Shown: positions 28,716-37,503 of the stretch, piece after piece
Position numbering within the stretch: position 1 is the stretch's first letter
Layout: each line of letters starts with the position of its first letter
NCBI RefSeq assembly: GCF_020150815.1
Contig: NZ_CP083723.1
Location: forward strand, 3,038,001-3,102,000
Origin: Haloprofundus salilacus
Lineage (GTDB): Archaea; Halobacteriota; Halobacteria; Halobacteriales; Haloferacaceae
Direction of reading: 5' to 3'
DNA length: 64,000 nucleotides
Made by a program: the position numbers and the translations under genes
The notes under the pieces: generated by a model
Seen by the model: only the letters and a program-made list of their open reading frames with translations
Told to the model about the DNA's origin: nothing
Database searches by the model: none

Positions 28716-28789
28716 ATCGGCGGCTACGGAGCGCTGGTTTACAACAGTTGTGATTCCTCCGACGGCTTACCGGCCGTCGCGCCGCCCGA

Positions 28790-29029
28790 CTACTCCAGCG
28801 GAATTCGTTTGAACTCCTCTTCGCCCCGTGCTCGTATTCGATCGATTCGATCTCGGGCGGTCACGCGCGTCTCGCCGAACGTCGCCCCGACGAGCGCGCC
28901 GATGGCCCCGCCGGTGCTCGCGGCTTCCTTGCTGAACAGTCCGCCGAGACCCGCACCGATGGCTGCGCCGATGGCCGCGTACCGAGCGCGGCTCAGCATC
29001 CGTCGAAGGTGGATAGATGCGCTGTCCAT
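28790..29029 (-). CDS. Small glycine-zipper-like membrane protein
   Basis: A 79-residue protein with a Gly/Ala-rich hydrophobic stretch, AAIGAAIGAGLGGLFSKEA followed by STGGAIGALVGATFGE, typical of glycine-zipper segments that pack in membranes. The charged C-terminus RDRIDRIRARGEEEFKRI would stay in the cytoplasm. GTTATTTG lies about 27 bases before the ATG at 29029, which supports expression. The function is not recognised. Confidence 0.65.
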   Translation of the reverse strand: MDSASIHLRRMLSRARYAAIGAAIGAGLGGLFSKEAASTGGAIGALVGATFGETRVTARDRIDRIRARGEEEFKRIPLE

Positions 29030-29090
29030 ACTCCCCCTACGTCACCGAGTCAAATAACACTGTTCTCGGTTCGTCGAGGCTCCCTCTGAG

Positions 29091-29384
29091 TTACGGAACC
29101 GTCGTCGTCGAGACGGACGGCCGCTGTCGCCGGCAACTGCCCGCGGTTCGACGGACGTCGGAAAGTCGTCCGAGGAGTTCGTCGGTGACGACCGGCGCAG
29201 TGCCGACGAGACTCGCACTGACCGCCAGTCCGAAACAGCTGAGCACTCCGCGCAGTGTCGCCGCCATCACGTAGAGCCCGACGACGGCTGCCAGAAGCGT
29301 CACGATAGCGGGTACCGCACCGTACCCGACCAGCGGGAGTCCTCTACGGAACTGTACTTCGAAACCGCGGAAAACCGAGGTCAT
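29091..29384 (-). CDS. Small hypothetical membrane protein
   Basis: A 97-residue frame with two hydrophobic helices (about residues 18-42, YGAVPAIVTLLAAVVGLYVM, and about 45-68, RGVLSCFGLAVSASLVG) and a basic, Ser/Thr-rich tail. No recognised family and only a weak TATA-like sequence upstream. The codon bias is less marked than in neighbouring genes, so the call is tentative. Confidence 0.45.
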   Translation of the reverse strand: MTSVFRGFEVQFRRGLPLVGYGAVPAIVTLLAAVVGLYVMAATLRGVLSCFGLAVSASLVGTAPVVTDELLGRLSDVRRTAGSCRRQRPSVSTTTVP

Positions 29385-29477
29385 CGTTCGCTCCTCTGTA
29401 CTCCTACACGCCGAGGAGATAGCCTCGCACCGTCCGTGCGTTCCGAGAGGCCGGTCGTTCCTTCCGAGAAGACGATA

Positions 29478-30371
29478 CTACTCGCGAGCGACTTCGTGCC
29501 GCCCGAACCCGTATCGGAGTCGGTTCGCCAGTCGCCGCGAGAACCGTCCCTCGTTTCGGCTGTCGAAGCGCTCGGCGAGCGCTTGATAGATGAGCGGCAC
29601 CGGCACCTCCTGTTCGAGCGACTCCTGCACCGTCCACGTGCCGGTCGATCCGCCGGCGACGTGGTCGGCAACGTCGCCGAGGTTCGACCCTTCCTCCGTG
29701 AACGCCTCTTCACAGAGTTCGAGCAGCCACGATCGGATGACAGCACCGTTGTTCCACGTTCGCGAGACGGCTTCGAGGTCGAGGTCGTAACGACCGTCCG
29801 CCAGCAGTTCGAAGCCCTCGCCGTACGCCTGCATCAGTGCGTACTCGACGCCGTTGTGGACCATTTTCACGTAGTGACCCGACCCCGACGGTCCCATCCG
29901 GTCGTGACCGTCGGGTCCGGTGGCGACGGCGTCGAAGACGGGCGTCAGTTCGTCGTACGCCCACTGCGGGCCGCCGACCATGAGCGAAAAGCCGAGTTTG
30001 GCGCCCGCGGGGCCGCCGCTGGTACCGCAGTCGAGGTACGCCGCCCGGCAGGCTTTCGCGCGCTCAACGGAGCGCTCGAAGTGGGAGTTGCCGCCGTCGA
30101 CGACCACGTCGTCGTCGTCGAGGTACGGGTCGAGGTCCGCGAGCGTCGCGTCGACGGCGTCGCCGGCCGGGACCATCAGCCAGATGCGCTTCTCGTCGCC
30201 GAGTTTCTCGACGAGGTCCTCGACGCTCGTCGCGGGTTCCGCGCCCGCGTCGGCGGCGGTCTCGACCGCTCGCTCGTTGAGGTCGAACGCGACCACGTCG
30301 TGGCCCGCGTCGACGACTCGTTCGACGACTATCTGCCCCATCCGTCCGAGTCCGATGACGCCTATTCGCAT
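29478..30371 (-). CDS. gnd: 6-phosphogluconate dehydrogenase, decarboxylating (short form)
   Basis: This enzyme converts 6-phosphogluconate to ribulose 5-phosphate and CO2 with NAD(P)+. It has 297 residues, the short GndA type used by haloarchaea in the oxidative pentose phosphate pathway. It starts MRIGVIGLGRMGQ (Rossmann motif GxGxxG), has VDGGNSHFERS, LDCGTSGGPAGAKLG, and the substrate/catalytic segment HYVKMVHNGVEYALMQ. CCTTACC lies about 25 bases before the ATG. It stands alone between small genes. Confidence 0.95.
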   Translation of the reverse strand: MRIGVIGLGRMGQIVVERVVDAGHDVVAFDLNERAVETAADAGAEPATSVEDLVEKLGDEKRIWLMVPAGDAVDATLADLDPYLDDDDVVVDGGNSHFERSVERAKACRAAYLDCGTSGGPAGAKLGFSLMVGGPQWAYDELTPVFDAVATGPDGHDRMGPSGSGHYVKMVHNGVEYALMQAYGEGFELLADGRYDLDLEAVSRTWNNGAVIRSWLLELCEEAFTEEGSNLGDVADHVAGGSTGTWTVQESLEQEVPVPLIYQALAERFDSRNEGRFSRRLANRLRYGFGRHEVARE

Positions 30372-30490
30372 GCTCGGTGGTTCTCGGGAGGGGGGTAAGG
30401 GATTGTGGTTCGTCAGTCGCTCGTTCGCGAGACTGCTCGCGCTGCGAGCGCCGCTGGACTTACCCTCCCTGCGGCCGTACTCCTCTCGGC

Positions 30491-30895
30491 ATGACGCTCA
30501 CAAACATCCTCGACACGGCCGTCGCGACCGCCGCGCCGACGACCCCCGTCGGCGACGTGACTGCCGCGATGCGCGAGGAGTCGCTCGAACTCGTCGCCGT
30601 CCTCGACGAGCAGCGACCGCTCGGTCTCCTGACGCCCGCCGACATCGGCCGCGCGTACGTCGCCGGCGAGGACCTTGACGGCAGAACCGCGAGCGAGGTG
30701 CTGTCGGGCGACCTGGTCACCGTCCGCGAGTCCGAGGACCTCTCGGCGTTGGTCGCCCACCTCGCGGACGCGAACGCCCGTCGCGCCGCCGTCGTCGACG
30801 ACGCGGGCGACTTCGTCGGCGTCGTCCGGTTGGAGGACGCGCTCGTCCAGTACGGCGAGGACCTGACGCGCATTCTCTCGATGTTCGACGGGTGA
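30491..30895 (+). CDS. CBS-domain pair protein
   Basis: A 134-residue protein consisting of two CBS motifs that form one Bateman module: residues about 8-60 (TPVGDVTAAMREESLELVAVLDE, then LGLLTPADIGRAYV) and about 68-125 (DLVTVRESEDLSALVAHLAD, then GVVRLEDALVQ). Such modules bind adenine nucleotides and act as sensors. CTTACC lies about 27 bases before the ATG at 30491. The longer frame from 30377 runs through the promoter. Confidence 0.85.
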   Translation: MTLTNILDTAVATAAPTTPVGDVTAAMREESLELVAVLDEQRPLGLLTPADIGRAYVAGEDLDGRTASEVLSGDLVTVRESEDLSALVAHLADANARRAAVVDDAGDFVGVVRLEDALVQYGEDLTRILSMFDG

Positions 30896-30938
30896 CGGAG
30901 GCGGCAGCCGCGGGAGAACGGTTCCCCCGAGCGGGCCG

Positions 30939-31589
30939 TCACCGACGCACGACCAACACGCTCAGGTCGTCAAACGAACTCTCCCCCGAGTTGTCGTCGT
31001 TGTCGACGGGGGCGGCCAACGCTCCGAGCGTCGTCCGTGTTTGGGACTCGGTCGGAAAGCTCAGCCGCTCGGAGACGAGCGCCTCGCGTTCGGCGTTCGC
31101 GCCGGAGTCGAGCAGGTGTGCCGCGACGCGCTCGGGCATCGAGTCGGACGGTCGCGGGATGACGAGCAGGTGCCGTCTCCCGACGTCCACCGCGAGCCGT
31201 TCGAGTTCGTCGGCGAGTGCCCCGCGCTTGTGCAGCGAGACGACCGTCGACTGCTCCAGCGGCGTCCGCGCCCGGCTGGCGGCGAGTTGCACCGCCGAGA
31301 CGCCCGGAACCACCCGTACCGGCCGGTCGACGGCGCGTTCGACGCGGCCGAGAAACTGGTAGCCCGAGACGTTCGGGTCGCCCCACAGCACCGCGACGCC
31401 GTGTTCTCCTTCGACCACTCGCTCACCGAACTCGTCCAACCGAGTCGTCTGGTCGCCGTACGAACAGCGAACGAACGCGGCGTCGGTCCGGTCGCGGACG
31501 AGGTCCAGCACTGTCTCGAAGCCGACGACGACATCGGCGTCCGCCAGCAGTTCGACGGCGCGCTCGGTGAGATACCGTGGGTCGCCGTC
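30939..31589 (-). pseudogene. cbiE: Truncated cobalt-precorrin-7 C5-methyltransferase (CbiE)
   Basis: The minus strand encodes about 215 residues of a precorrin methylase: DGDPRYLTERAVELLADAD, FVRCSYGDQTTRL, VAVLWGDPNVSGYQFLGRVER, VVPGVSAVQLAASRARTPLEQ and a C-terminal SAM-methyltransferase part. The family normally begins with VGxGPGDPxYLT, but here the text becomes unrelated just before GDPRYLT, and no start codon is close. The frame continues to 32048 only because it is antisense to a second gene fragment. The N-terminus is lost at a junction with the btuF-like fragment. No other cobalamin genes are in the window. Confidence 0.65.
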
Positions 31590-31946
31590 GTCGAGTGGAT
31601 GGACCCGCTTCGGATCGCCGGCAACTGGGTCCCCGAGGTCGTCGCCGCCGCGGGCGGCGAGTACGGTCTCGCCGATCCGGGACAGTCGAGCGTCGCCGTC
31701 GAGTGGGCCGACATCATCGACCACGCGCCGAAGGTGCTCGTCGTCGCGCCGTGTAGCTCCGACCCCGAGGAGACGCGGGCGCGCCTCGGCGAACTCTCCT
31801 CGCGACCAGGCTGGGAGTCGCTCCCGGCGGTCGAGCGCGGGAACGTCCACGTCTTCGACGGGACCGTGTTGAACCGGTGGACGCCGCGACTCGTCGAATC
31901 GGTCGAGGAACTCGGAGCAGTCTGTCGGAGCGTCGCGTCGGACTGA
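31575..31946 (+). pseudogene. C-terminal half of a BtuF-like cobalamin-binding protein
   Basis: About 123 residues read PWVAVVEWMDPLRIAGNW, VPEVVAAAGGEYGLADPGQ, VLVVAPCSSDPEETRARLGEL and then NVHVFDGTVLNRWTPRLVESVEELG. This is the C-terminal lobe of the periplasmic-binding fold of corrinoid-binding proteins (BtuF/TroA type). The N-terminal lobe and signal sequence are missing. Upstream the frame becomes antisense to cbiE. Both fragments end at 31575-31590, so a deletion or inversion has joined the remains of two cobalamin genes. Confidence 0.6.
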
Positions 31947-32013
31947 GGGCGGTTCAGTCACGGCCGCGGCGCGGAACCGGAGTCTCTTACCACCCGCCGC
32001 CCTCCGGAAGCGC

Positions 32014-32406
32014 ATGGAATTCACCGGTATCGACCACTTCGTGCTCACGGTCGAAGATATCGAGGAGACGTGCGCGTTCTATTCGGCGCTGGGTGCTGAA
32101 ATCGTTACCTACGGCGAGGGGCGGACGGCGCTGCAGTTCGGCGAGCAGAAGATCAACCTCCATCCCGCCGGCGACGAGTTCGAGCCGAAAGCTGTCAGCC
32201 CGACGCCCGGCGCGGGGGACTTCTGTGTCCTCACGGCGCTGTCCATCGACGCCGTCGAGGAGCGCCTCCGCGACGCCGGCGTGGCCGTCGTCGAAGGTCC
32301 GGTCGCGCGAACCGGCACGACGGGACCAATCACCTCGGTGTACGTTCGTGACCCCGACGGGAATCTCGTCGAACTCGCCGCCAGCGCCGCCCAGACGGGC
32401 GAGTAG
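32014..32406 (+). CDS. VOC-family protein (glyoxalase/dioxygenase superfamily)
   Basis: A 130-residue single VOC module. It starts MEFTGIDHFVLTVEDIEET with a likely metal ligand His in IDHFVLTV, has QKINLHPAGDE, and ends YVRDPDGNLVELA with the usual ligand Glu. The family covers lactoylglutathione lyase, extradiol dioxygenases and fosfomycin/bleomycin resistance proteins; the reaction cannot be chosen from the sequence. It is followed by an aminopeptidase gene on the same strand. Confidence 0.88.
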   Translation: MEFTGIDHFVLTVEDIEETCAFYSALGAEIVTYGEGRTALQFGEQKINLHPAGDEFEPKAVSPTPGAGDFCVLTALSIDAVEERLRDAGVAVVEGPVARTGTTGPITSVYVRDPDGNLVELAASAAQTGE

Positions 32407-32483
32407 ACGCGTCCGTCGCTTCCCCGTCCGAACCCATTCGCGAATCCATCCGTTTTTCCCGCCCGCCCGCCATCCGGACGCGC

Positions 32484-33581
32484 ATGGACGAGAGAGTACG
32501 CGAGCACGCCGAGGTGCTCGTCGACTGGAGCGCGCGCATCGAAGCCGGCGACGACGTCGTCGTCAGCGTCGCCGAGGACGCCCACGACCTCGCCGTCGCC
32601 GTCGCCGAAAAACTCGGCGAGCGCGGCGCGAACGTCGTCACGTTGTACGACTCCGCGGAGGTGTCGCGGGCGTACCTGAAGGCGCACGACGGCGAGTTCG
32701 ACGACGACCCGGCGCACGAACTCGCGCTGCTCGAACACGCCGACGTGTACCTCCGCCTCGGCGGCGGGCGGAACACGACGGCGAGCGCGGACGTGCCCGG
32801 TGAGACGCAGCGCGCGTTCGCTCACGCCCGCGAGGGGACGCGAGAGGCTCGCATGAAGACCGACTGGGTCGCGACGGTCCACCCGACGCGCTCGCTCGCC
32901 CAGCAGGCCGGGATGGCCTACGAGGAGTACCAGCAGTTCGTCTACGACGCCGTGCTCCGCGACTGGGAGTCGCTCGCCGACGAGATGGCGCAGATGAAAA
33001 ACGTGCTCGACGCCGGAAGCGAGGTCCGCATCGTGAAAGAGGACACCGACCTCACGATGTCGATCGAGGGTCGCACTGCGGTGAATTCCGCCGCGTCGGT
33101 CGCCTACGACTCGCACAACCTCCCCTCCGGCGAGGTGTTCACGGCTCCGTACGCCACCGAGGGCGAGGTGTACTTCGACGTGCCGATGACCATTCAGAGC
33201 AAGCGCCTCACCGACGTGCACCTCACGTTCGAGGGCGGCGAAGTCGTCGAGTTCAGTGCCGGGACGAACGAGGACGTTCTCGCCGACATTCTCGACACCG
33301 ACGAGGGCGCGCGCCGCCTCGGCGAACTCGGCATCGGGATGAACCGCGGCATCGACCGCTTCACCGACAGCATCCTCTTCGACGAGAAGATGGGCGACAC
33401 GGTCCACCTCGCGGTCGGTCGGGCGTACGACTCTTGTCTCCCCGAGGGCAAGGCGGGCAACCAATCGGCGGTCCACGTCGACATGATTACCGACATGAGC
33501 GAGGACTCGAGAATGCTCGTCGACGGTGAGGTCGTCCAACGGAACGGAACGTTCCGGTGGGAGGACGGCTTTGAGGCCTAA
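32484..33581 (+). CDS. Aminopeptidase, M29 (thermophilic aminopeptidase) family
   Basis: A 365-residue cocatalytic metallo-aminopeptidase. Recognisable segments are the N-terminal VLVDWSARIEAGDDVVVSV, the core VYDAVLRDWESLADEMAQMKNVLD, the metal-site blocks NLPSGEVFTAPYATEGEVYFD (Glu) and LGIGMNRGIDRFTDSILFDEKMGDTVHLAVGRAYD (Glu, His), and near the C-terminus QSAVHVDMITDM (His, Asp). These match the M29 ligand pattern. It probably releases N-terminal residues from peptides in the cytoplasm. Confidence 0.93.
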   Translation: MDERVREHAEVLVDWSARIEAGDDVVVSVAEDAHDLAVAVAEKLGERGANVVTLYDSAEVSRAYLKAHDGEFDDDPAHELALLEHADVYLRLGGGRNTTASADVPGETQRAFAHAREGTREARMKTDWVATVHPTRSLAQQAGMAYEEYQQFVYDAVLRDWESLADEMAQMKNVLDAGSEVRIVKEDTDLTMSIEGRTAVNSAASVAYDSHNLPSGEVFTAPYATEGEVYFDVPMTIQSKRLTDVHLTFEGGEVVEFSAGTNEDVLADILDTDEGARRLGELGIGMNRGIDRFTDSILFDEKMGDTVHLAVGRAYDSCLPEGKAGNQSAVHVDMITDMSEDSRMLVDGEVVQRNGTFRWEDGFEA

Positions 33582-33746
33582 TCGCCCGAGCGTTAGCTAT
33601 CGCTCTTCGAGGAGTAGACGAACGGATCCGAGCGAGACGCGAACGACGCTCGTCGACGTTGAGGGCTATCCGTTCGACACCGAGGAGAGGCCGCAGACGC
33701 CACGGTCGGCGGCGTAATCGGGCGCTTAACGGAGTGAAATCAGCGT

Positions 33747-34103
33747 TCAGCGGTTGTCGTCGTGGTTCTCGTTCTCCACGTCGATGCTGAGCGGTCCGGT
33801 CTGTTCGTCAGAGCCGTCCCCGCCGCCGAGGAGCCTCGATCGCAGGTCGTCGGTGAACGACTGCACCTGGTCACGGATCGTCTTGACCTCCTCCTCGAAC
33901 CGCTCGACGGTCCGCTCGACGTGGTACACCCGCGTCGCCGGAATCCGCCGGACGACGTCGCGGCCCTCGTCGTCCTCGCCGACTTTCACCAGCCAGTGGT
34001 CCTGGAAGTACGCGATGTGTTCGTTCTGGACGTTCTTCTCGACGGTTCCGTCGTCGGGGTCTTCGTAGACGATAGTCGCCTCTCCGAGTTCTTCGTCGAC
34101 CAT
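33747..34103 (-). CDS. Haloarchaeal conserved hypothetical protein with coiled-coil C-terminus
   Basis: A 118-residue protein starting MVDEELGEATIVYEDPDDG. The first 70 residues look like a small beta-rich fold (EHIAYFQDHWLVKVGEDDEG). The segment RVYHVERTVERFEEEVKTIRDQVQ is a likely coiled coil, followed by a polar tail. The ATG at 34103 has CCTATTTG at leaderless distance. The open frame continues to 34616 antisense to the next gene; that extension is rejected. No function recognised. Confidence 0.75.
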   Translation of the reverse strand: MVDEELGEATIVYEDPDDGTVEKNVQNEHIAYFQDHWLVKVGEDDEGRDVVRRIPATRVYHVERTVERFEEEVKTIRDQVQSFTDDLRSRLLGGGDGSDEQTGPLSIDVENENHDDNR

Positions 34104-34192
34104 ACACGGGGTAACGTCGTCCAAATAGGAAGTAGTGTGGGTGTCGACAGCGGCCGGTCGGCACCGCCGGCGCGACGAGACTCGGATACTGA

Positions 34193-34945
34193 CTATCCCT
34201 GCTTCGGTTCGTGGACGTGGCCGCACTCGGGACACTCGACCTCCTCGGCGCGCAGTTCGGCGCTCGACTGTCGAACTTCGCGCATGACGCTCGAAATCCG
34301 CTCCTCGGCGTCGAGTTCCTCTGCGACGGCCAAATCGACGCCTTCGACCTCCAGCAGGAACTTCGCGATTTCGGTCACCTCGTACATCGTCTCGTCCAAC
34401 TCCTCGGCGGTAAAGAAGCCGCTCATCGCGCCGTAGAGGAACGTCGCGCCCGACTTCTTCACCTTCCCCTCGAACGACGAGCGGGCCTGATTGACGGCTT
34501 GCGGGGTGTACGTGTCGGTCATGAAGGGAACGAGACGAGGGAGGTTTTCGCCGATTTTGGTCATCTCGACGCCCGTCTCGGTCCGGAAGTCCGCGCAGAG
34601 GCGGGCGATGGCCCACTCGCGGGCGGTGATGTACGTCCGGTCGCGGAGGAAGCCGTTGACCCGGTCGTACTGCGCGCCGTCCATCTTCTTGAATCGGGCG
34701 TACTTCTGGACGTCCTCGGGCACGTCCCCTTCGGGGCTCTCGAGTGACGAGTCCTCGGCCAGTTCGTCGGCGTCGGCCGGTTCTGCGCCGTCGTCGTTCG
34801 TCGCCCCTTCGGGCGTCGTCCGCTCCGTCGCCGCAGAGTCCGTCGATTCCGTCGCGCGTTCGTCGGCATCGACTGCTTCGTCGCGCTCACCGTTGGTCGT
34901 CTCTCGCTCCGGCGACTCCGAGGGCGTCGCGGGGTCGTCTGCCAT
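34193..34945 (-). CDS. Haloarchaeal DUF5806-like protein with C-terminal zinc ribbon
   Basis: A 250-residue protein. Residues 1-80 are an acidic, Ser/Thr-rich disordered tail starting MADDPATPSES. A folded helical domain follows (YARFKKMDGAQYDRVNGFL, ITAREWAIARLCADFRTETG, TYTPQAVNQARSSFEGK). The C-terminus ends ECPECGHVHEPKQG, half of a zinc knuckle. The DUF assignment is from memory and tentative. The Arg/Lys-rich core may bind nucleic acid, but that is inference. Confidence 0.75.
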   Translation of the reverse strand: MADDPATPSESPERETTNGERDEAVDADERATESTDSAATERTTPEGATNDDGAEPADADELAEDSSLESPEGDVPEDVQKYARFKKMDGAQYDRVNGFLRDRTYITAREWAIARLCADFRTETGVEMTKIGENLPRLVPFMTDTYTPQAVNQARSSFEGKVKKSGATFLYGAMSGFFTAEELDETMYEVTEIAKFLLEVEGVDLAVAEELDAEERISSVMREVRQSSAELRAEEVECPECGHVHEPKQG

Positions 34946-35089
34946 ACCCGCCCTTGTGAACCGGGTACAAAAGGGTTGTCGGCGTCGGCCGAGCGTCGTC
35001 GGTCGAGTGTCGTCGAAGCGACCGCTGGCGGGGGTGGCCGCCCGCTTCGGCGGTAACTGTTTTGACCTCCGCCTGCGACTGCCTCGCAC

Positions 35090-35458
35090 ATGAAGGTGTT
35101 ACTGGGAATCGGCGGAAGCGAGGACTCGTACTATGCGCTCGAACGGACGGTCGAACGAGCGGTCGCAGCCGACGACGACCTCACCGTCGCCATCGTCGAC
35201 AACCCGGACTCCGACGCGACGCCGGACGAGATAGAGACGCGCGTCCGCGAGCAACTGGATGCGGCCGCCATCGACGCCGAAATCCGACACGTCGAGGGCG
35301 ACCCCGGCAGTAATCTCGTCGACCTCGCCGAGAGCGGCGGGTTCGACCAACTCGTCCTCGGCGGCGGCCAGCGCAGTCCGATGGGCAAGATAAACATCGG
35401 CAGCATCGCCGAGTTCGTGCTTCTGAACTCCCACAAGACGGTGAAACTAGTGCGATGA
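35090..35458 (+). CDS. Small universal stress protein
   Basis: A 122-residue single UspA domain. It starts MKVLLGIGGSEDSYYALERTVERAV and ends with LVLGGGQRSPMGKINIGSIAEFVLLNSHKTVKLVR. The nucleotide-binding loop is modified: G-2x-G-9x-G is replaced by GGGQRSPMGKINIGS. The stop overlaps the start of a GNAT gene (ATGA), so both are co-translated, an association seen elsewhere in Halobacteria. Confidence 0.9.
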   Translation: MKVLLGIGGSEDSYYALERTVERAVAADDDLTVAIVDNPDSDATPDEIETRVREQLDAAAIDAEIRHVEGDPGSNLVDLAESGGFDQLVLGGGQRSPMGKINIGSIAEFVLLNSHKTVKLVR

Positions 35459-35988
35459 AGCGAGAACGTCTCTACCCCGACGAACCGGCGGGGCCGTTCG
35501 ACGCCCCGCCCGTTAGATTCGAAGACCGCGAGGACCGACCCATCGAGATCCGCGTCTACGACCCCGACGGCGACGACTACGAGCGTCTCGTCGAGATGTA
35601 CACCGAGTTCGACCCCGCCGACCGCGCGCAGGGAATCCCGCCGGGTCGCGAGGAGCGCATCCGGTCGTGGCTCGACACGATTCTCGATTCGGACTGTCTG
35701 AACGTCGTCGCTTGGCACGGCGACGAAGCGGCGGGACACGCGACGCTCGTCCCCGACGAAGACGCCTACGAACTCGCCATCTTCGTCCTCCAGCAGTACC
35801 AGCGTGCCGGAATCGGCACCCGCCTCATCGAGGCGCTGCTCGGCCACGGCCAGACGAGCGGCGTCGAGAAAGTGTGGCTCACCGTCGAGCGGTGGAACCG
35901 CGCGGCCGTCGCGCTCTACAAGAAAATCGGCTTCGAGACGAGTAGCACCGAGAGCTTCGAGTTGGAGATGGCGCTACGCCTCAACTAA
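35455..35988 (+). CDS. GNAT-family N-acetyltransferase
   Basis: A 177-residue acetyltransferase. The acetyl-CoA site is FVLQQYQRAGIGTRLIEALLGH (Q/RxxGxG/A as QRAGIG), with motif B AVALYKKIGFE. The N-terminus (about 1-40) is an acidic extension before RVYDPDGDDYERLVEMY. It overlaps the preceding UspA gene by ATGA. The substrate amine is not predictable. Confidence 0.92.
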   Translation: MKRERLYPDEPAGPFDAPPVRFEDREDRPIEIRVYDPDGDDYERLVEMYTEFDPADRAQGIPPGREERIRSWLDTILDSDCLNVVAWHGDEAAGHATLVPDEDAYELAIFVLQQYQRAGIGTRLIEALLGHGQTSGVEKVWLTVERWNRAAVALYKKIGFETSSTESFELEMALRLN

Positions 35989-36117
35989 CCCGCGCGATTC
36001 CGTCCCGACATCTCTTCTCGACGCTCCGTCGACGCTCAATCGACGCTCCGTAACCGCTTCCGGCACACACGGCCGACAGCCGTACGGTTAAGCCTGTTAA
36101 CGCACAGCACACTGCAT

Positions 36118-36876
36118 ATGAGTACCAACCGAGACGTTTTGCTGGAGAACAAGACGTGGACGGACGTCGAGGCGGCGCTCGAAGATGGGACGCGGACCGC
36201 GATTATCGCCGTCGGCTCCGTCGAACAACACGGCCCGCACCTCCCGCTCATCATGGACACTCTCGCGGGCGACGAACTCTCGCGGCGCATCGCCGAGGAA
36301 CTCGGCGACGCGTTCGCCGCGCCGACGATTCGACCCGGCTGCTCGGGCCATCACATGGAGTTCGCCGGCACGATCACGATTCCGCCGGAAACGCTGATGG
36401 ATCTGATTCGGTCGTACTGCCGGTCGCTGGACGCCCACGGCTTCGAGCATCTCGTCCTCGTCCCGACCCACGGCGGGAACTTCGCACCGGTCAACACCGT
36501 CGCCCCCGAAATCGCTCGCGAACTCGACGCCAACGTCGTCGCGCTCGCGGAGCTCGGCACGCTCATGACGCTGATGAACGAGGGACTCCGCGAGGCGGGC
36601 GTCGACTACGAGGAACCGGTGATTCACGCGGGCGCGGCCGAGACGGCCATCGTCATGGCCGTCGCCGAGGACCTCGTGCGAACCGACCGACTCGAACTCG
36701 GCCGCGAGGGCGACATCTCAGTCTCGCGGCTGCTCAGCGAGGGATTCAAGGCGATAACGGAGAACGGCGTCCTCGGCGACCCGCGGGAGGCGACGCCCGA
36801 GGCGGGCGAGGCGATTCTCTCGAAGCTAACGAGCGCGTACGTCGAGCGAATCGAGGCGGAGCGAGACGCGGTCTGA
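36118..36876 (+). CDS. Creatininase-family amidohydrolase
   Basis: A 252-residue protein of the creatininase/ArfB family. Metal-ligand blocks are VGSVEQHGPHLPLIMDT (Glu, His, Asp), CSGHHMEFAGTITI, LVPTHGGNFAPVN and IHAGAAETAIVMA (Glu). In archaea one member (ArfB) hydrolyses a formamide in riboflavin and F420 synthesis; others are creatininase or mycofactocin-type. No riboflavin gene is adjacent, so the precise function is open. GGTTAAGC lies about 28 bases before the ATG. Confidence 0.9.
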   Translation: MSTNRDVLLENKTWTDVEAALEDGTRTAIIAVGSVEQHGPHLPLIMDTLAGDELSRRIAEELGDAFAAPTIRPGCSGHHMEFAGTITIPPETLMDLIRSYCRSLDAHGFEHLVLVPTHGGNFAPVNTVAPEIARELDANVVALAELGTLMTLMNEGLREAGVDYEEPVIHAGAAETAIVMAVAEDLVRTDRLELGREGDISVSRLLSEGFKAITENGVLGDPREATPEAGEAILSKLTSAYVERIEAERDAV

Positions 36877-36892
36877 GACTGCGGAATTCTCT

Positions 36893-37345
36893 TCAGACCG
36901 ACAGCACCGGTTGACTCGCGTACAGGAGCACGTACTCGGCGGCTTTCTCCAGTACCTCGCCGGGGTCGCCCGAGACGGGTTCGCGCGGAACGACGATGAA
37001 GTCGGCGTCGAGCTCCTCGGCGGTGTCGAGGACGACGCTGCCGGGGTGTCGGGTCTTCACGTTCGTCGAGAAGCCGTAGGCGGTCGACGTAGTCATCTCG
37101 ACGTCGTTCTCCTCGGCCATTCGCGCGACGTTGTCGGTGAACGCTTCCGTCTCGGCGGCCACCTCGTCCTCGTCGACGGCGTCGCTCTCGATGGCGCGAA
37201 CCACCTCTTCGCCGAGGATGTAGACGGCGTGGACGGCGGCGTCGTACCGGTCGGCGATGCCGATGGCGTACTCGATGGCGACCGTCGACTCGTCGCTCCC
37301 GTCGACCGGGACCAGCACGATGTCGAGTTCCAAGGGCGTCGTCAT
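36893..37345 (-). CDS. Universal stress protein
   Basis: A 150-residue UspA domain starting MTTPLELDIVLVPVDGSDEST. The region normally holding G-2x-G-9x-G-S reads VVPREPVSGDPGEVLEKAAEYV, so the ATP-binding loop is degenerate and the protein may not bind ATP. It is divergent from another UspA gene at 37504. The longer frame to 37441 has no start that fits the family. Confidence 0.88.
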   Translation of the reverse strand: MTTPLELDIVLVPVDGSDESTVAIEYAIGIADRYDAAVHAVYILGEEVVRAIESDAVDEDEVAAETEAFTDNVARMAEENDVEMTTSTAYGFSTNVKTRHPGSVVLDTAEELDADFIVVPREPVSGDPGEVLEKAAEYVLLYASQPVLSV

Positions 37346-37503
37346 ACCCCTCTCTGTGCGGGCCTGCATCAAAAACGCTCCCCCCGAGTCGCCGCGGTCC
37401 GCCGCGAACGCTACGAACCGTTCCGAAGCGTCCCGTCGCATCTCTCTCGCCCGTCCCGCCGGTCGCGCGTGGTTTTATGCCGCGGCCGGGCGAACGCGGC
37501 GAT

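Noticed and set aside
31041-31580. Plus-strand extension of the btuF-like frame upstream of 31575
   Set aside because: It is antisense to the well-conserved cbiE sequence and has no similarity to the N-terminal lobe of binding proteins.
33526-33717. Plus-strand frame ending VDVEGYPFDTEERPQTPRS after the M29 gene
   Set aside because: Most of it overlaps the aminopeptidase in another frame, and the free part is too short to judge.
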